Counted from the first letter of the stretch, positions 15,182-23,944 are shown. The stretch is 24,037 nucleotides of DNA from M269 sp964625615 (GCA_964625615.1 CAZVDU010000058.1:1-24037); one strand, 5' to 3'. Notes: generated by a model from the letters alone, not told the origin. Numbers and translations are program-made.

Positions 15182-15838
15182 ATGCAAGCAGATGATAAGA
15201 AACGCGCGGCTGGCGAAGCAGCAGTTGCTTTTGTCGAGCCCGATTCCATAATTGGTGTTGGAACAGGCTCCACTGTAAATCACTTTATCAAAGCATTAGA
15301 ACCTATAAAACATACAATTAAAGGCGCCGTTTCTAGCTCCGAAGCAAGCACCAGCTTGCTCAAAGCTATGGGCATAGATGTTGTCGATCTGAATTCAGTA
15401 GATCAACTCTCAATTTATGTTGATGGTGCTGATGAAATAACCAAACATAAACACATGATTAAAGGTGGAGGCGCTGCCCTTACCAGAGAAAAAATCGTTG
15501 CCGCAGTCGCCGACACTTTCGTCTGTATTATTGACGACAGTAAACAAGTACCTGTTTTAGGTAAATTCCCACTGCCTGTAGAAGTGATCCCCATGGCTCG
15601 CTCATATGTGGCTAGACGCATTGTAAAACTAGGCGGTGACCCGGTATACAGACAAGGTGTAGTAACAGACAACGGTAATGTTATCTTAGACGTTTATAAT
15701 ATGGAGATCCTCAACCCCATAGAGCTTGAACAAAAACTCAATAGCATAGTTGGTGTTGTCACTAATGGTCTGTTCGCGCATCGAGCTGCGGATGTTGTTC
15801 TCGTCGCGTCCGACAGTGGCGTTAATAGGATAGAATGA
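15182..15838 (+). CDS. rpiA: Ribose-5-phosphate isomerase A
   Basis: Interconverts ribose-5-phosphate and ribulose-5-phosphate in the pentose phosphate pathway; cytoplasmic; 218 aa (E. coli 219). The phosphate-binding loop is IGVGTGSTVNHFI. The active-site residues fall at the same numbers as in E. coli: Asp81 and Asp84 (DGADEI), Lys94 and Glu103 (IKGGGAALTREK). Other conserved segments are SSSEASTSLL and VVTNGLFAHRAADVVLVA. The reading frame ends in the loop of a strong hairpin (15826-15853). It is on the same strand as serA, 173 bp upstream of it; in E. coli these two genes are divergent. Confidence 0.98.
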   Translation: MQADDKKRAAGEAAVAFVEPDSIIGVGTGSTVNHFIKALEPIKHTIKGAVSSSEASTSLLKAMGIDVVDLNSVDQLSIYVDGADEITKHKHMIKGGGAALTREKIVAAVADTFVCIIDDSKQVPVLGKFPLPVEVIPMARSYVARRIVKLGGDPVYRQGVVTDNGNVILDVYNMEILNPIELEQKLNSIVGVVTNGLFAHRAADVVLVASDSGVNRIE

Positions 15839-15853
15839 CTAAATTCTATCCTA
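15826..15853 (+). repeat. 11-bp perfect hairpin spanning the rpiA stop codon
   Basis: TAGGATAGAAT (15826-15836) pairs with ATTCTATCCTA (15843-15853); the 6-nt loop GACTAA carries the last bases of the TGA stop. It may be a transcript-end or processing structure. There is no T tract on either strand, so intrinsic termination is uncertain. Confidence 0.55.
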
Positions 15854-16011
15854 ATGCCTCTCTGATAATAAGGTATGCACTATAAAGCTTGTGATTAGGG
15901 GGATGATTCTGTTATTTTCTTCTCCCGCTAAAGCTAAACAGTGTTGTTATACCAATTCCTTTAAGATTTAGCGCGAATATCCACCATATCAATAACAAGT
16001 GAATACCCCCT

Positions 16012-17241
16012 ATGAGCAAAGTGTCCTTACCTAAAGAGAAAATTAAAATATTGTTGTTGGAAGGTGTGCATCAAAGTGCCGTTGAAACATTAAAGAATAA
16101 TGGCTACTTCAACATAGAATACCTAAAAACATCATTACCTGAAGACGAATTAATCCAGAAAGTCAAAGACGTTCACTTTATCGGTATCAGGTCCCGTACC
16201 CAGATTACCCAAGACGTCATCAATGCTGCGAAAAAATTAGTCGCAGTAGGCTGTTTTTGTATTGGTACGAATCAAGTTAACCTAACCGCAACACAGATTC
16301 GTGGTATCCCCGTTTTCAATGCGCCTTTTTCAAATACACGTTCAGTCGCTGAACTCGTACTCGGCCAAATAATTGTCTTACTGCGTGGTATCCCAGAAAA
16401 AAACGCAAAAGCCCATCGCGGTGAGTGGCTTAAAAGCGCAGTCAGCTCTTATGAAGCAAGAGGAAAAACTCTGGGGATCATTGGATATGGTCATATCGGC
16501 ACGCAACTAAGCATCCTTGCCGAGCACCTAGGCATGAAAGTTCAGTTTTTTGATATTGAAGATAAACTAGTGCTCGGGAATGCAACGCAAATTAAGAGCC
16601 TGAAAGAGTTGCTAGCGACCTCAGACGTTGTCACCCTTCATGTGCCTGAAACAGCAGAAACCAAAAATATGATAGGCGCTGAGCAACTGGCTAATATGAA
16701 ACAAGGTGCTATCTTAATCAATGCATCAAGAGGCACTGTCATCGATGTTGATGCCCTAGTTGGCTCGTTAAAGGCAGGTAAGCTAGCCGGCGCTGCTATC
16801 GATGTATTCCCTGTAGAGCCTAAATCTAATGACGAAGAATTTGTTTCACCATTACGTGAATTCGATAATGTCATCCTTACTCCTCACGTTGGTGGTAGTA
16901 CACAAGAAGCACAACAGAATATCGGTATAGAAGTAGCCGGCAAGCTGGCTAAATACAGCGACAATGGTTCTACACTATCTGCTGTAAACTTCCCAGAAGT
17001 TTCGTTGCCTGCACACACTGTCCGTTCAAGACTATTACATATACACAAGAATGCTCCGGGTGTTCTTACTCAAATTAACCATGCCTTTGCCGAGCAAAGC
17101 ATCAATATTGCGGCGCAGTACTTACAAACAAACGAAAATATCGGTTATGTCGTGATTGATGTTGAGAGTGATGTAGCAGAAGCAGCTTTCGAACAGCTTA
17201 TGGCAATCCCAGGAACGATTAAAACCCGAATATTACATTAG
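16012..17241 (+). CDS. serA: D-3-phosphoglycerate dehydrogenase with ACT domain
   Basis: First enzyme of serine synthesis, oxidising 3-phosphoglycerate with NAD+. It has 409 aa, the E. coli-type length. Residues 1-320 hold the substrate and NAD domains with IGYGHIGTQL as the dinucleotide motif and catalytic Arg240 (NASRGT), Glu269 (DVFPVEP) and His292 (TPHVGGST) at the same numbers as E. coli. The C-terminal ACT domain (about 335-409) contains LLHIHKNAPGVL and NIAAQYLQTNENIGYVVID, the serine-binding face, so feedback inhibition by L-serine is expected. The ATG is preceded by a pyrimidine run (ACCCCCT) with no Shine-Dalgarno. Product serine feeds the glycine cleavage pathway encoded at the other end of the window. 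Confidence 0.98.
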   Translation: MSKVSLPKEKIKILLLEGVHQSAVETLKNNGYFNIEYLKTSLPEDELIQKVKDVHFIGIRSRTQITQDVINAAKKLVAVGCFCIGTNQVNLTATQIRGIPVFNAPFSNTRSVAELVLGQIIVLLRGIPEKNAKAHRGEWLKSAVSSYEARGKTLGIIGYGHIGTQLSILAEHLGMKVQFFDIEDKLVLGNATQIKSLKELLATSDVVTLHVPETAETKNMIGAEQLANMKQGAILINASRGTVIDVDALVGSLKAGKLAGAAIDVFPVEPKSNDEEFVSPLREFDNVILTPHVGGSTQEAQQNIGIEVAGKLAKYSDNGSTLSAVNFPEVSLPAHTVRSRLLHIHKNAPGVLTQINHAFAEQSINIAAQYLQTNENIGYVVIDVESDVAEAAFEQLMAIPGTIKTRILH

Positions 17242-17618
17242 GAAATATGCGCTTTTCTGAATTTGTTAATGATAAGTGAATGTTTTTCGAATAAAGACGG
17301 TCATTATCAGCAATTCGTGAAGCGCTTGTTACAGTTGTGTATAACGATTGAACTAATGTTGGCTCTTGATTTACACCCGCATTGGGAATAGTTTTATTGT
17401 CAGATATGACAGAAAATTGTAAATATGATGTAAATCGGTTACTCGTTGATCCAATGCGTTAAAAACAGGTATAAACTATAGAAAATATAACAGTTTACTG
17501 ATACTTTTTAGTTAGTGGGGTACACAGGTTGTGTCATAATCATGTATCACCATACTGTAACTTTCACTTAGGTTGAAGATGTGTTGACAGCTATATCTCG
17601 TAAATTGGGGCAAAAAAC
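17242..17618 (+). other. 377-bp non-coding region before the cupredoxin operon
   Basis: AT-rich, with no convincing coding frame or RNA gene. GCGCTT near 17257 and AAGCGC near 17320 are complementary but far apart. A perfect TTGACA occurs near 17583 but lacks a -10 at the right distance. A GGGG about 9 bp before ATG 17619 can serve as ribosome binding site. The promoter of the downstream operon should be here, but I cannot place it. Confidence 0.5.
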
Positions 17619-18263
17619 ATGTGGTTAAGAAGTATCGTAGCCATTTTTTCGCTGCTTGTCAGCCATTGGGCTGTCGCTTATTCCTTGGATGTACAAGTCC
17701 TAACGAATAAAGACAGCAAGTTTGCCAATGTTGTTGTTTACTTAACGTCAGAACAGCCACTCCCTAAAAATAACACCGATACGCTGGCACATATGGACCA
17801 GATCAATAGTCAATTTGTGCCACATATATTGGTTGTACAAAAAGACACGGATGTTGATTTCCCCAATTCAGATTCTATCAAACATCATGTTTATTCCTTT
17901 TCTCCCGCAAAGTCCTTCGAATTGCAGCTTTATAAAGATCAACAACCTGAAGCAATCACGTTTGAGAAAGAAGGCAGGGTTGAAATGGGATGCAATGTTC
18001 ATGACTGGATGTTGGGATATATCTATATTGTCGATACGCCTTACTTCGGGAAAACAGATGAAGATGGTAAGATTACGCTAGACGTTCCTGAAGGTCAGTA
18101 TAAACTGCATATCAGAAATCCAAGAATTAAAGATGACGAAGCAACACTTGTTAAAGATATCCAGTTGAGTTCCGATCAAAGTATTACGTTTAAACTCTCT
18201 AAGAAACTTCTACCTAGCCTTGAGCTTTATGAAGAGTCTGACGAGTTTTCCAGCTACGAATAA
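17619..18263 (+). CDS. Periplasmic cupredoxin-like protein (MauL/'methylamine utilization' type)
   Basis: A 214-aa exported protein. Signal peptide 1-20, with a hydrophobic core and AVA before the predicted cleavage. Residues about 23-50 form a beta segment (DVQVL...NVVVYLTS). The cupredoxin fold has the likely type-1 copper ligands His89 or His90 (IKHHVYSFS), Cys125, His128 and Met131 (GCNVHDWM, a C-x2-H-x2-M loop). A C-terminal beta domain (KTDEDGKITLDVPEGQYKLHI) resembles carboxypeptidase-regulatory/transthyretin-like modules. Database annotation of this family as methylamine utilization is by similarity only; no methylamine dehydrogenase genes are here. It heads an operon with a GGDEF/EAL gene 15 bp downstream and a barrel gene, so it may deliver copper or a redox signal to that module (inference). 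Confidence 0.85.
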   Translation: MWLRSIVAIFSLLVSHWAVAYSLDVQVLTNKDSKFANVVVYLTSEQPLPKNNTDTLAHMDQINSQFVPHILVVQKDTDVDFPNSDSIKHHVYSFSPAKSFELQLYKDQQPEAITFEKEGRVEMGCNVHDWMLGYIYIVDTPYFGKTDEDGKITLDVPEGQYKLHIRNPRIKDDEATLVKDIQLSSDQSITFKLSKKLLPSLELYEESDEFSSYE

Positions 18264-18278
18264 ACGAGAACTGTTTTA

Positions 18279-20618
18279 ATGCAATCACTACGTAACCGTA
18301 TACTTCAAATTATGTTGCTACTGCTGGTAACGATTGTTGTCGTGACCTTGCTAACGGTCAGATCGTCTAGCTATAAGCATTCAACAGGTCAAGTATTAGG
18401 TTCTGCACGTACTTCAACAAAAGTTGTTGAAGATTCTATTCTTAATCGTGTTGGCACATTGTCAACAGCACTACAAGCGTTAACGAAAGACTTCAGTGCG
18501 AAAAAGTTAATCTTAGCAGGCAAAGACGACCAAGCATCACTTCAATCAGTCTTGATTAATTATCAACGCAGAGCCGAAGCAGACATTACCTGGGTACTTG
18601 ACGCCGAAGGTAGATTCGTTACTTCTACGTCTACAGATATGTATGATCAATTCTTTTTAGACGCAGAAGGTTACCAAGAGCCAGGTATTCGCTTTATTGA
18701 GCTTGGTGATGAACATTACCTTATCCAATCTGCACCTGTAAAAAGAACTGAGCGCTCAAGGACAGTCTCAGCGTGGGGAATTATGGGTATCAAAGCGAGT
18801 AAGATTATTAATGCTCAACTTGTTGAGTTAACGGATATGCAACTCGCACTATTTTTACCCAAAGACAACAGACTTGGAATTGTAAGTTCTTCGTTCGACG
18901 AAGAATTGGCAACATTTTTTTCAAAATCACAATTAAATTACGAAGATGATCTACATACACTCACAATGAATGAACAGGATTATGTGTATCTAACACAACC
19001 TCTCGGCAGTCATTATGAAGATCAATTACACTTAGCATTGGTTACCGAATATGCAAAAGCTTATGTATCCTACAATGATCAATTAGCACAATTGATAGGG
19101 ATTGTATTAGTCGCCGCCATCATGGCGCTCGCTACTGCTTGGCTCTTCTCAAGAAGAATCACATCACCGCTAACATCATTAGTTGAAGTCGCCAATAAAA
19201 TCAGCGGCGGCCAATATGTGGATGAAGAAAAGCCTAGCGCCTACATTACCGAAGTATCTTCCCTGTCAGATGCCGTTTGGGAAATGCAAGATAGTATCCA
19301 AAAGCGTGAACAAGAAGTCCATAAGCTGGCTTATTTTGATGAGTTAACAGGACTACCTAACCGCTTACAGTTTTTAGAAAAGCTAAAAGAAACAACTTGT
19401 GAGGACATCTGTGAAGTTGCTGTCATTATCGTTAACTTGGACAGGTTTCAAGATATTAATGACACTCTCGGCCACACAACCGGCGACAAATTGTTAGTTG
19501 CCGTCGCAGAGCGCCTTAAATCCTTCTCAGACGAGCATTCTTTCTACGCTCGTTTAGGGGGGGATGAGTATGCCTTTATTGTCAGTGGTGAAAAGCTGGT
19601 GCCTGAAGACCTGGTTGAACACCTGGCCAGTCTGTTCACAGAACCATTTAATATAGAAGCCTTAGAACTGGACGTATACGCCAGTATTGGTTTAGCAATT
19701 TATCCCAAAGACTCTGATGACATCAGCAATTTAATGCAATGTGCCGACATCGCTTTACATAACTGCAAAGGTGATCATAAACCATACGTCATCTACCAAG
19801 ACAGTATGAACAAACACTCTGTTCAACGGCTAAATCTTACTTCAGAACTGCGTGGTGCCTTAGCCTCTGGTCAATTAGAGCTGCATTATCAACCTAAACT
19901 TTCATTACAAAGTAACCAAGTTGAAACAGTAGAGTGTTTGATACGCTGGATACACCCGATCCATGGCTTTATTCCGCCTGATGACTTTATTCCGCTCGCA
20001 GAGCAAACTGGCTCAATACGTGATGTAACGCACTTTGCCTTAACAGAAGCGTTAAAGCAGCAACTCGTTTGGCGGTCAAAAGGTTGGGACATCGGCATGG
20101 CAGTCAATATTTCTGCTATCGACTTAATCGATATGAAACTCCCTCCTTTTGTCGAAAAACTTATGCAGGAATACAACACTGATCCTACTAAACTGACATT
20201 AGAAGTTACTGAAAGCGCGGTAATGACAGATCCTGACAGCGCCTTGCAAGCTTTGAATAAATTACACGCTATGGGTATCGTTATTTCTATTGATGATTTT
20301 GGTACAGGCTATTCATCGATGGCTCAATTAAAGAAAATGCCCGTCGCTGAACTTAAAATAGACAAAGCGTTTGTACTGGAGTTAGCTTCCAATACTGATG
20401 ATCAAGTTATGGTAAAAACAATGATTTCTCTTGCAGAAAATCTTAGCCTACAAACCGTCGCTGAAGGTGTTGAGGATCAAGAAACACTAGAATTCTTAAC
20501 GTCTAATGGTTGTACAAAAGCGCAAGGGTTTTACATGAGCCGCCCTATTCCTTCATCTAAGTTTGACCAATGGCACGAAGAATTCCTCGAGAAAAACCAC
20601 GCTGGTAAAAGTGCATGA
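18279..20618 (+). CDS. Membrane-bound GGDEF/EAL c-di-GMP enzyme with periplasmic sensor and HAMP
   Basis: A 779-aa inner-membrane protein. TM1 about 9-27, periplasmic sensor about 30-265 that looks Cache-like (VEDSILNRVGTLSTALQ, ITWVLDAEGRFVTSTS), TM2 about 268-290, HAMP about 290-345, GGDEF about 348-505, EAL about 520-770. The GGDEF site reads RLGGDEY (425-431), with Tyr in place of Phe, and no RxxD inhibitory site is at the usual distance upstream. The EAL signature is ECL (552-554), but the other catalytic residues look intact: NIS, LEVTES, DDFGTG (672-677), KIDK, AEGVE and the final QGF. It could therefore be a phosphodiesterase, a cyclase or both; the intact EAL ligands favour phosphodiesterase. 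It is encoded 15 bp after the cupredoxin gene and overlaps the barrel gene by 4 nt. Confidence 0.95.
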   Translation: MQSLRNRILQIMLLLLVTIVVVTLLTVRSSSYKHSTGQVLGSARTSTKVVEDSILNRVGTLSTALQALTKDFSAKKLILAGKDDQASLQSVLINYQRRAEADITWVLDAEGRFVTSTSTDMYDQFFLDAEGYQEPGIRFIELGDEHYLIQSAPVKRTERSRTVSAWGIMGIKASKIINAQLVELTDMQLALFLPKDNRLGIVSSSFDEELATFFSKSQLNYEDDLHTLTMNEQDYVYLTQPLGSHYEDQLHLALVTEYAKAYVSYNDQLAQLIGIVLVAAIMALATAWLFSRRITSPLTSLVEVANKISGGQYVDEEKPSAYITEVSSLSDAVWEMQDSIQKREQEVHKLAYFDELTGLPNRLQFLEKLKETTCEDICEVAVIIVNLDRFQDINDTLGHTTGDKLLVAVAERLKSFSDEHSFYARLGGDEYAFIVSGEKLVPEDLVEHLASLFTEPFNIEALELDVYASIGLAIYPKDSDDISNLMQCADIALHNCKGDHKPYVIYQDSMNKHSVQRLNLTSELRGALASGQLELHYQPKLSLQSNQVETVECLIRWIHPIHGFIPPDDFIPLAEQTGSIRDVTHFALTEALKQQLVWRSKGWDIGMAVNISAIDLIDMKLPPFVEKLMQEYNTDPTKLTLEVTESAVMTDPDSALQALNKLHAMGIVISIDDFGTGYSSMAQLKKMPVAELKIDKAFVLELASNTDDQVMVKTMISLAENLSLQTVAEGVEDQETLEFLTSNGCTKAQGFYMSRPIPSSKFDQWHEEFLEKNHAGKSA

Positions 20619-21823
20619 TGCGAGCCTTAATTGCGCTTGCACTGTTTTCTTCGGCTGCTAGTGCCATAGAAGTCACAGGGTTATTGCAAGGTAATTGGGT
20701 TAATGGTGATGACTTAACATCTTATCAAAATCATGGGACTGGCGTTACACGCTATGATGATAACGGCTTTAATGTTGGGCAAGCTTTTCTCAACTTTAAA
20801 CATGACATCGGCAAAGAAGTTACCGTTCAAGCCATAGCCAATTACCACCAAGATGGTGAACAAAACCTCGGCCTAACCCAGTTTTTATTGACCTACAAAC
20901 CACTCACCTCTAGAAAAACTAAATTCAGATTAAGAGCAGGCTTCTTCTACCCTGAACTGTCGCTGGAAAATGTAGACGAAGGCTGGTTATCTCCTTATAC
21001 CTATACAAACTCAGCCATCAACACTTGGATAGGTGAAGAACAGCGAACAATCGGCGTAGAAGCGAGCCTTATCAGCCCTGGACGTGCACGCGGCAGTGCT
21101 TGGTCTTGGAAGTTGCACGCTTCGTTATACAAAGCCAATGACCCTTTTGGCGCGTTGCTAGCATGGCGTGGCTGGGCGCTACACGACAGGCAGAGTTTAA
21201 ACAATGACAGAGTTAACATTGCCTTCTACCCCACGGTTATTTCGCCTGAGCTCATTAACGGCCCGGCTTATGTCGAACCTTTCCACGAACTTGACGGCAA
21301 TATAGGTATTTATGCAGGCCTGCATCTCGATTACTACAACTCTACCAACTTTCGTTACTACTTTTACGATAATAGAGCTGATCCAACGAAGCTAAACGAT
21401 GCTGGTCTCTATGCTTGGCATACAATTTTCCATAGCTTTTCGTTCCAACATAAATTCAATAAAAACACACGCCTTATCAGTCAAGCCATGTTCGGCAGCA
21501 CATTGATGGGTTTACGCTTTGTCGCGATTGATTTTCGTTCAAACTTCGTCATGCTAAGTCATAAAATAAAGAAAAGCCGTGTTAGCGTTCGTGTAGACAA
21601 TTTTAATGTGATAGACACGGGCGATATATTCCCCGAAGATCTCAATGATAGTGACGGCTACGCTGTAACTGCAGCTTGGCGTCATAACTTCAATAAACAT
21701 TGGGAAGTTGGTGTCGAGTACCATCTCAATCGAAACACCGCAGAAAACAGAGTCACAGTTGGCGATATTGTTAGAGCCGATCAGCGCCAAACTATGTTTG
21801 TTGCACAGTATCGTTGGCGTTAA
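20615..21823 (+). CDS. Outer-membrane beta-barrel (porin-like) protein
   Basis: A 402-aa exported protein. Signal peptide about 1-17 (MMRALIALALFSSAASA). The mature part is rich in alternating aromatic/polar strands (VTVQAIANYHQDGEQ, FRLRAGFFYPELS, NFRYYFYDNRADP, WEVGVEYHLNRN) and ends in MFVAQYRWR; an aromatic residue near the C-terminus is typical of barrels, although the last residue is Arg. No cysteine lipobox, so not a lipoprotein. I do not recognise a specific channel family. The first ATG overlaps the stop of the GGDEF/EAL gene (ATGATG at 20615), so it is translationally coupled. It may be an uptake channel, or a structural partner, for whatever the cupredoxin and c-di-GMP protein sense. 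Confidence 0.8.
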   Translation: MMRALIALALFSSAASAIEVTGLLQGNWVNGDDLTSYQNHGTGVTRYDDNGFNVGQAFLNFKHDIGKEVTVQAIANYHQDGEQNLGLTQFLLTYKPLTSRKTKFRLRAGFFYPELSLENVDEGWLSPYTYTNSAINTWIGEEQRTIGVEASLISPGRARGSAWSWKLHASLYKANDPFGALLAWRGWALHDRQSLNNDRVNIAFYPTVISPELINGPAYVEPFHELDGNIGIYAGLHLDYYNSTNFRYYFYDNRADPTKLNDAGLYAWHTIFHSFSFQHKFNKNTRLISQAMFGSTLMGLRFVAIDFRSNFVMLSHKIKKSRVSVRVDNFNVIDTGDIFPEDLNDSDGYAVTAAWRHNFNKHWEVGVEYHLNRNTAENRVTVGDIVRADQRQTMFVAQYRWR

Positions 21824-21934
21824 TGCTTCCATTCAGATAGTCGCTTAAACCCCACAAGCCATCGGGTTCATACGACCTGTTTATACCCATACAGGTTGGA
21901 ATAAGACATTATTACATCTCCTACACCAGTTATA

Positions 21935-21959
21935 CCAACCCCATAATTATCTCGGTTGG
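21935..21959. repeat. Inverted repeat between convergent barrel and symporter genes
   Basis: CCAACC (21935-21940) and GGTTGG (21954-21959) can form a 6-bp stem with a 13-nt loop. It lies just beyond the stop of the symporter gene. A second pair ACCTGT/ACAGGT occurs near 21881-21896. Neither has a T tract, so any termination role in this 138-bp convergent gap is uncertain. Confidence 0.3.
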
Positions 21960-21961
21960 CA

Positions 21962-23671
21962 TTAATGCTCTTGCGCATCTCCAGCGCCTTTCGGGTAGCG
22001 AATACCTTCTACCATCTCTTGAATATCCTGTGGTGCCTCGTCGTTTAATCGGTAAACCACATAGGCAACGGCGAAGTTAATAACCATACCGATAGCACCA
22101 ATACCTTCAGGTGAAACGCCTAAAAACCAATTGTCAGGTACATTAGCAGCAGGGTTAATAAACTTAAAGTACACGATATAAACCGCGGTAAAACCAATCC
22201 CAGCCAGCATACCTGCAACTGCACCTTTGCTGCTCATTTTCTTATGAAAGATACCGAGAATAATGGCAGGGAAGAAGGATGAAGCAGCCAAGCCAAAGGC
22301 GAAGGCGACCACCTGCGCCACAAAACCTGGCGGATTAATTCCCAGATACCCAGCAATCACAATGCCCGTTGCCGCAGCAAGACGAGCATAAAACAACTCC
22401 TGCTTATCGGTTATATCTGGCATCAAATTGCGCTTAAGAAGATCATGCGACACAGATGTTGATATGACTAACAAAAGCCCTGCAGATGTCGACAAAGCCG
22501 CTGCAACCCCACCCGCAGCAACTAGGGCAATAACCCAGTTGGGTAAATCAGCAATCTCAGGGTTCGCTAACACCATAATATCACGGTCAACGCTCATTTC
22601 ATTACGCTCATCACCTGAATAAAACATCTTGCCGTCATCGTTCTTATCTTCCCATTCGATAAGACCGGTTTTCTCCCAATTCTTAATCCAACTCGGCGCC
22701 TTAGCATAATCAGTCCCTGTCTGCTCCTGACCGTTTATGGTTTCAATCATATTAACGCGCGCAAAAGAAGCAATGGCCGGTGCTGTGGTGTATAAAATTG
22801 CGATAAACAATAACGCCCATCCAGCACTCTTTCTGGCATCACGTACTTTGGGTACAGTAAAAAAGCGCACAATCACATGCGGTAAACCAGCTGTACCAAC
22901 CATCAAAGCGGCAGTGATACAAAAAACATCGAACATCGATTTAGTACCAGAAGTATACTCATTAAACCCAAGCTCAGCCGACAAGCCATCAAGCTTATCC
23001 AACAAACTGACGCCAGAGCCGTCAGCTAAGGTGGCCCCAAACCCTGTTTGTGGGAATACATGTCCCGTCATTATGATGGAGATGAAGACTGCCGGAACCA
23101 AATAGGCAAAAATCAATACACAGTACTGTGCAACCTGAGTGTAGGTAATGCCTTTCATTCCTCCTAATACCGAATAAAAGAAAACGATAGCCATACCGAT
23201 AATGACGCCCATCGTGATATCAACCTCAAGAAAGCGGCTAAAGACCACACCTACTCCGCGCATTTGCCCAGCAACATAGGTAAAGGAAATAAAGATGGCG
23301 CAAATAACCGCAACAGTGCGCGCTGTTTGCGAATAATAACGGTCACCGATGAAGTCCGGTACAGTAAACTTACCGAATTTTCGCAAATACGGCGCTAAGC
23401 ACAACGCAAGTAACACATAGCCGCCAGTCCAGCCTAATAAATAAACTGCACCGTCGTAACCCATAAAAGAAATCAACCCCGCCATAGAGATAAAGGATGC
23501 AGCAGACATCCAGTCAGCTGCAGTCGCCATACCATTCGCGATTGGATGTACACCGCCACCAGCGACATAAAACTCTTGTGTAGAACCAGCTCTCGCCCAT
23601 AATGCGATACCAATGTAGAGCGCAAAGGTAAAGCCCACCACAATAAAAGTCATTGTTTGAATATCCATCAT
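21962..23671 (-). CDS. Sodium:solute symporter, large subunit (VC_2705/TIGR03648 type, ActP-like)
   Basis: A 569-aa SSS-family inner-membrane transporter with about 13 predicted helices. Family stretches: GGGVHPIANGMATAADWMSAASF, WTGGYVLLALCLAPYLRKFGKFTVPDFIGDRYYS, MRGVGVVFSRFLEVDI, SVLGGMKGITYTQVAQY, GTAGLPHVIVRFFTVP, and SAGLLLVISTSVSHDLLKR. A soluble loop of about 65 residues with WEKTGLIEWEDKNDDGKMF lies between helices. It resembles acetate permease ActP, but the pairing with a small DUF4212 subunit marks the two-component TIGR03647/TIGR03648 group; likely substrates are acetate or other short monocarboxylates, not proven. Start 23671 has AGGAG upstream, within the end of the small-subunit gene. 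Confidence 0.93.
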   Translation of the reverse strand: MMDIQTMTFIVVGFTFALYIGIALWARAGSTQEFYVAGGGVHPIANGMATAADWMSAASFISMAGLISFMGYDGAVYLLGWTGGYVLLALCLAPYLRKFGKFTVPDFIGDRYYSQTARTVAVICAIFISFTYVAGQMRGVGVVFSRFLEVDITMGVIIGMAIVFFYSVLGGMKGITYTQVAQYCVLIFAYLVPAVFISIIMTGHVFPQTGFGATLADGSGVSLLDKLDGLSAELGFNEYTSGTKSMFDVFCITAALMVGTAGLPHVIVRFFTVPKVRDARKSAGWALLFIAILYTTAPAIASFARVNMIETINGQEQTGTDYAKAPSWIKNWEKTGLIEWEDKNDDGKMFYSGDERNEMSVDRDIMVLANPEIADLPNWVIALVAAGGVAAALSTSAGLLLVISTSVSHDLLKRNLMPDITDKQELFYARLAAATGIVIAGYLGINPPGFVAQVVAFAFGLAASSFFPAIILGIFHKKMSSKGAVAGMLAGIGFTAVYIVYFKFINPAANVPDNWFLGVSPEGIGAIGMVINFAVAYVVYRLNDEAPQDIQEMVEGIRYPKGAGDAQEH

Positions 23672-23677
23672 CAGGGC

Positions 23678-23944
23678 CTACTCCTCATCCACACCAAAGG
23701 CTTTATCCAGATCATTCATTTTTTTCACATAGATAAAAATAAGAACCACGAACACATAAATCGCACCTTGTTGAGCAAACCAAAACCCTAACTTAAAACC
23801 GAATAGAGGAATTTGATTTAAAACATCCACCAACAGAATGCCAAATCCAAAAGACACTAAAAACCAAACCGCCAGTAGTTTGAGCATTAAATGAATATTC
23901 TTACGCCAATAATCGGATTTTTGTTGTTCTGATTGAAATGCCAT
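23678..23944 (-). CDS. Small subunit of the sodium/solute symporter (DUF4212)
   Basis: An 88-aa membrane protein with two predicted helices (LLAVWFLVSFGFGILLVDVL and GAIYVFVVLIFIYVKKM) and the family opening QQKSDYWRKNIHLMLKLL. The DUF4212/TIGR03647 family is almost always next to the TIGR03648 symporter, as here: its stop is 6 bp upstream of the large-subunit start. Probably an accessory or stabilising subunit of the symporter. It is the first gene of the pair; the 93 bp to the window edge (23945-24037) should hold the promoter, but none is clear. Confidence 0.95.
   Translation of the reverse strand: MAFQSEQQKSDYWRKNIHLMLKLLAVWFLVSFGFGILLVDVLNQIPLFGFKLGFWFAQQGAIYVFVVLIFIYVKKMNDLDKAFGVDEE

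Noticed and set aside
17619..18263. A true methylamine-utilization gene
   Set aside because: No methylamine dehydrogenase or other mau genes are near; the common name is by fold similarity to MauL, and the context is c-di-GMP signalling.
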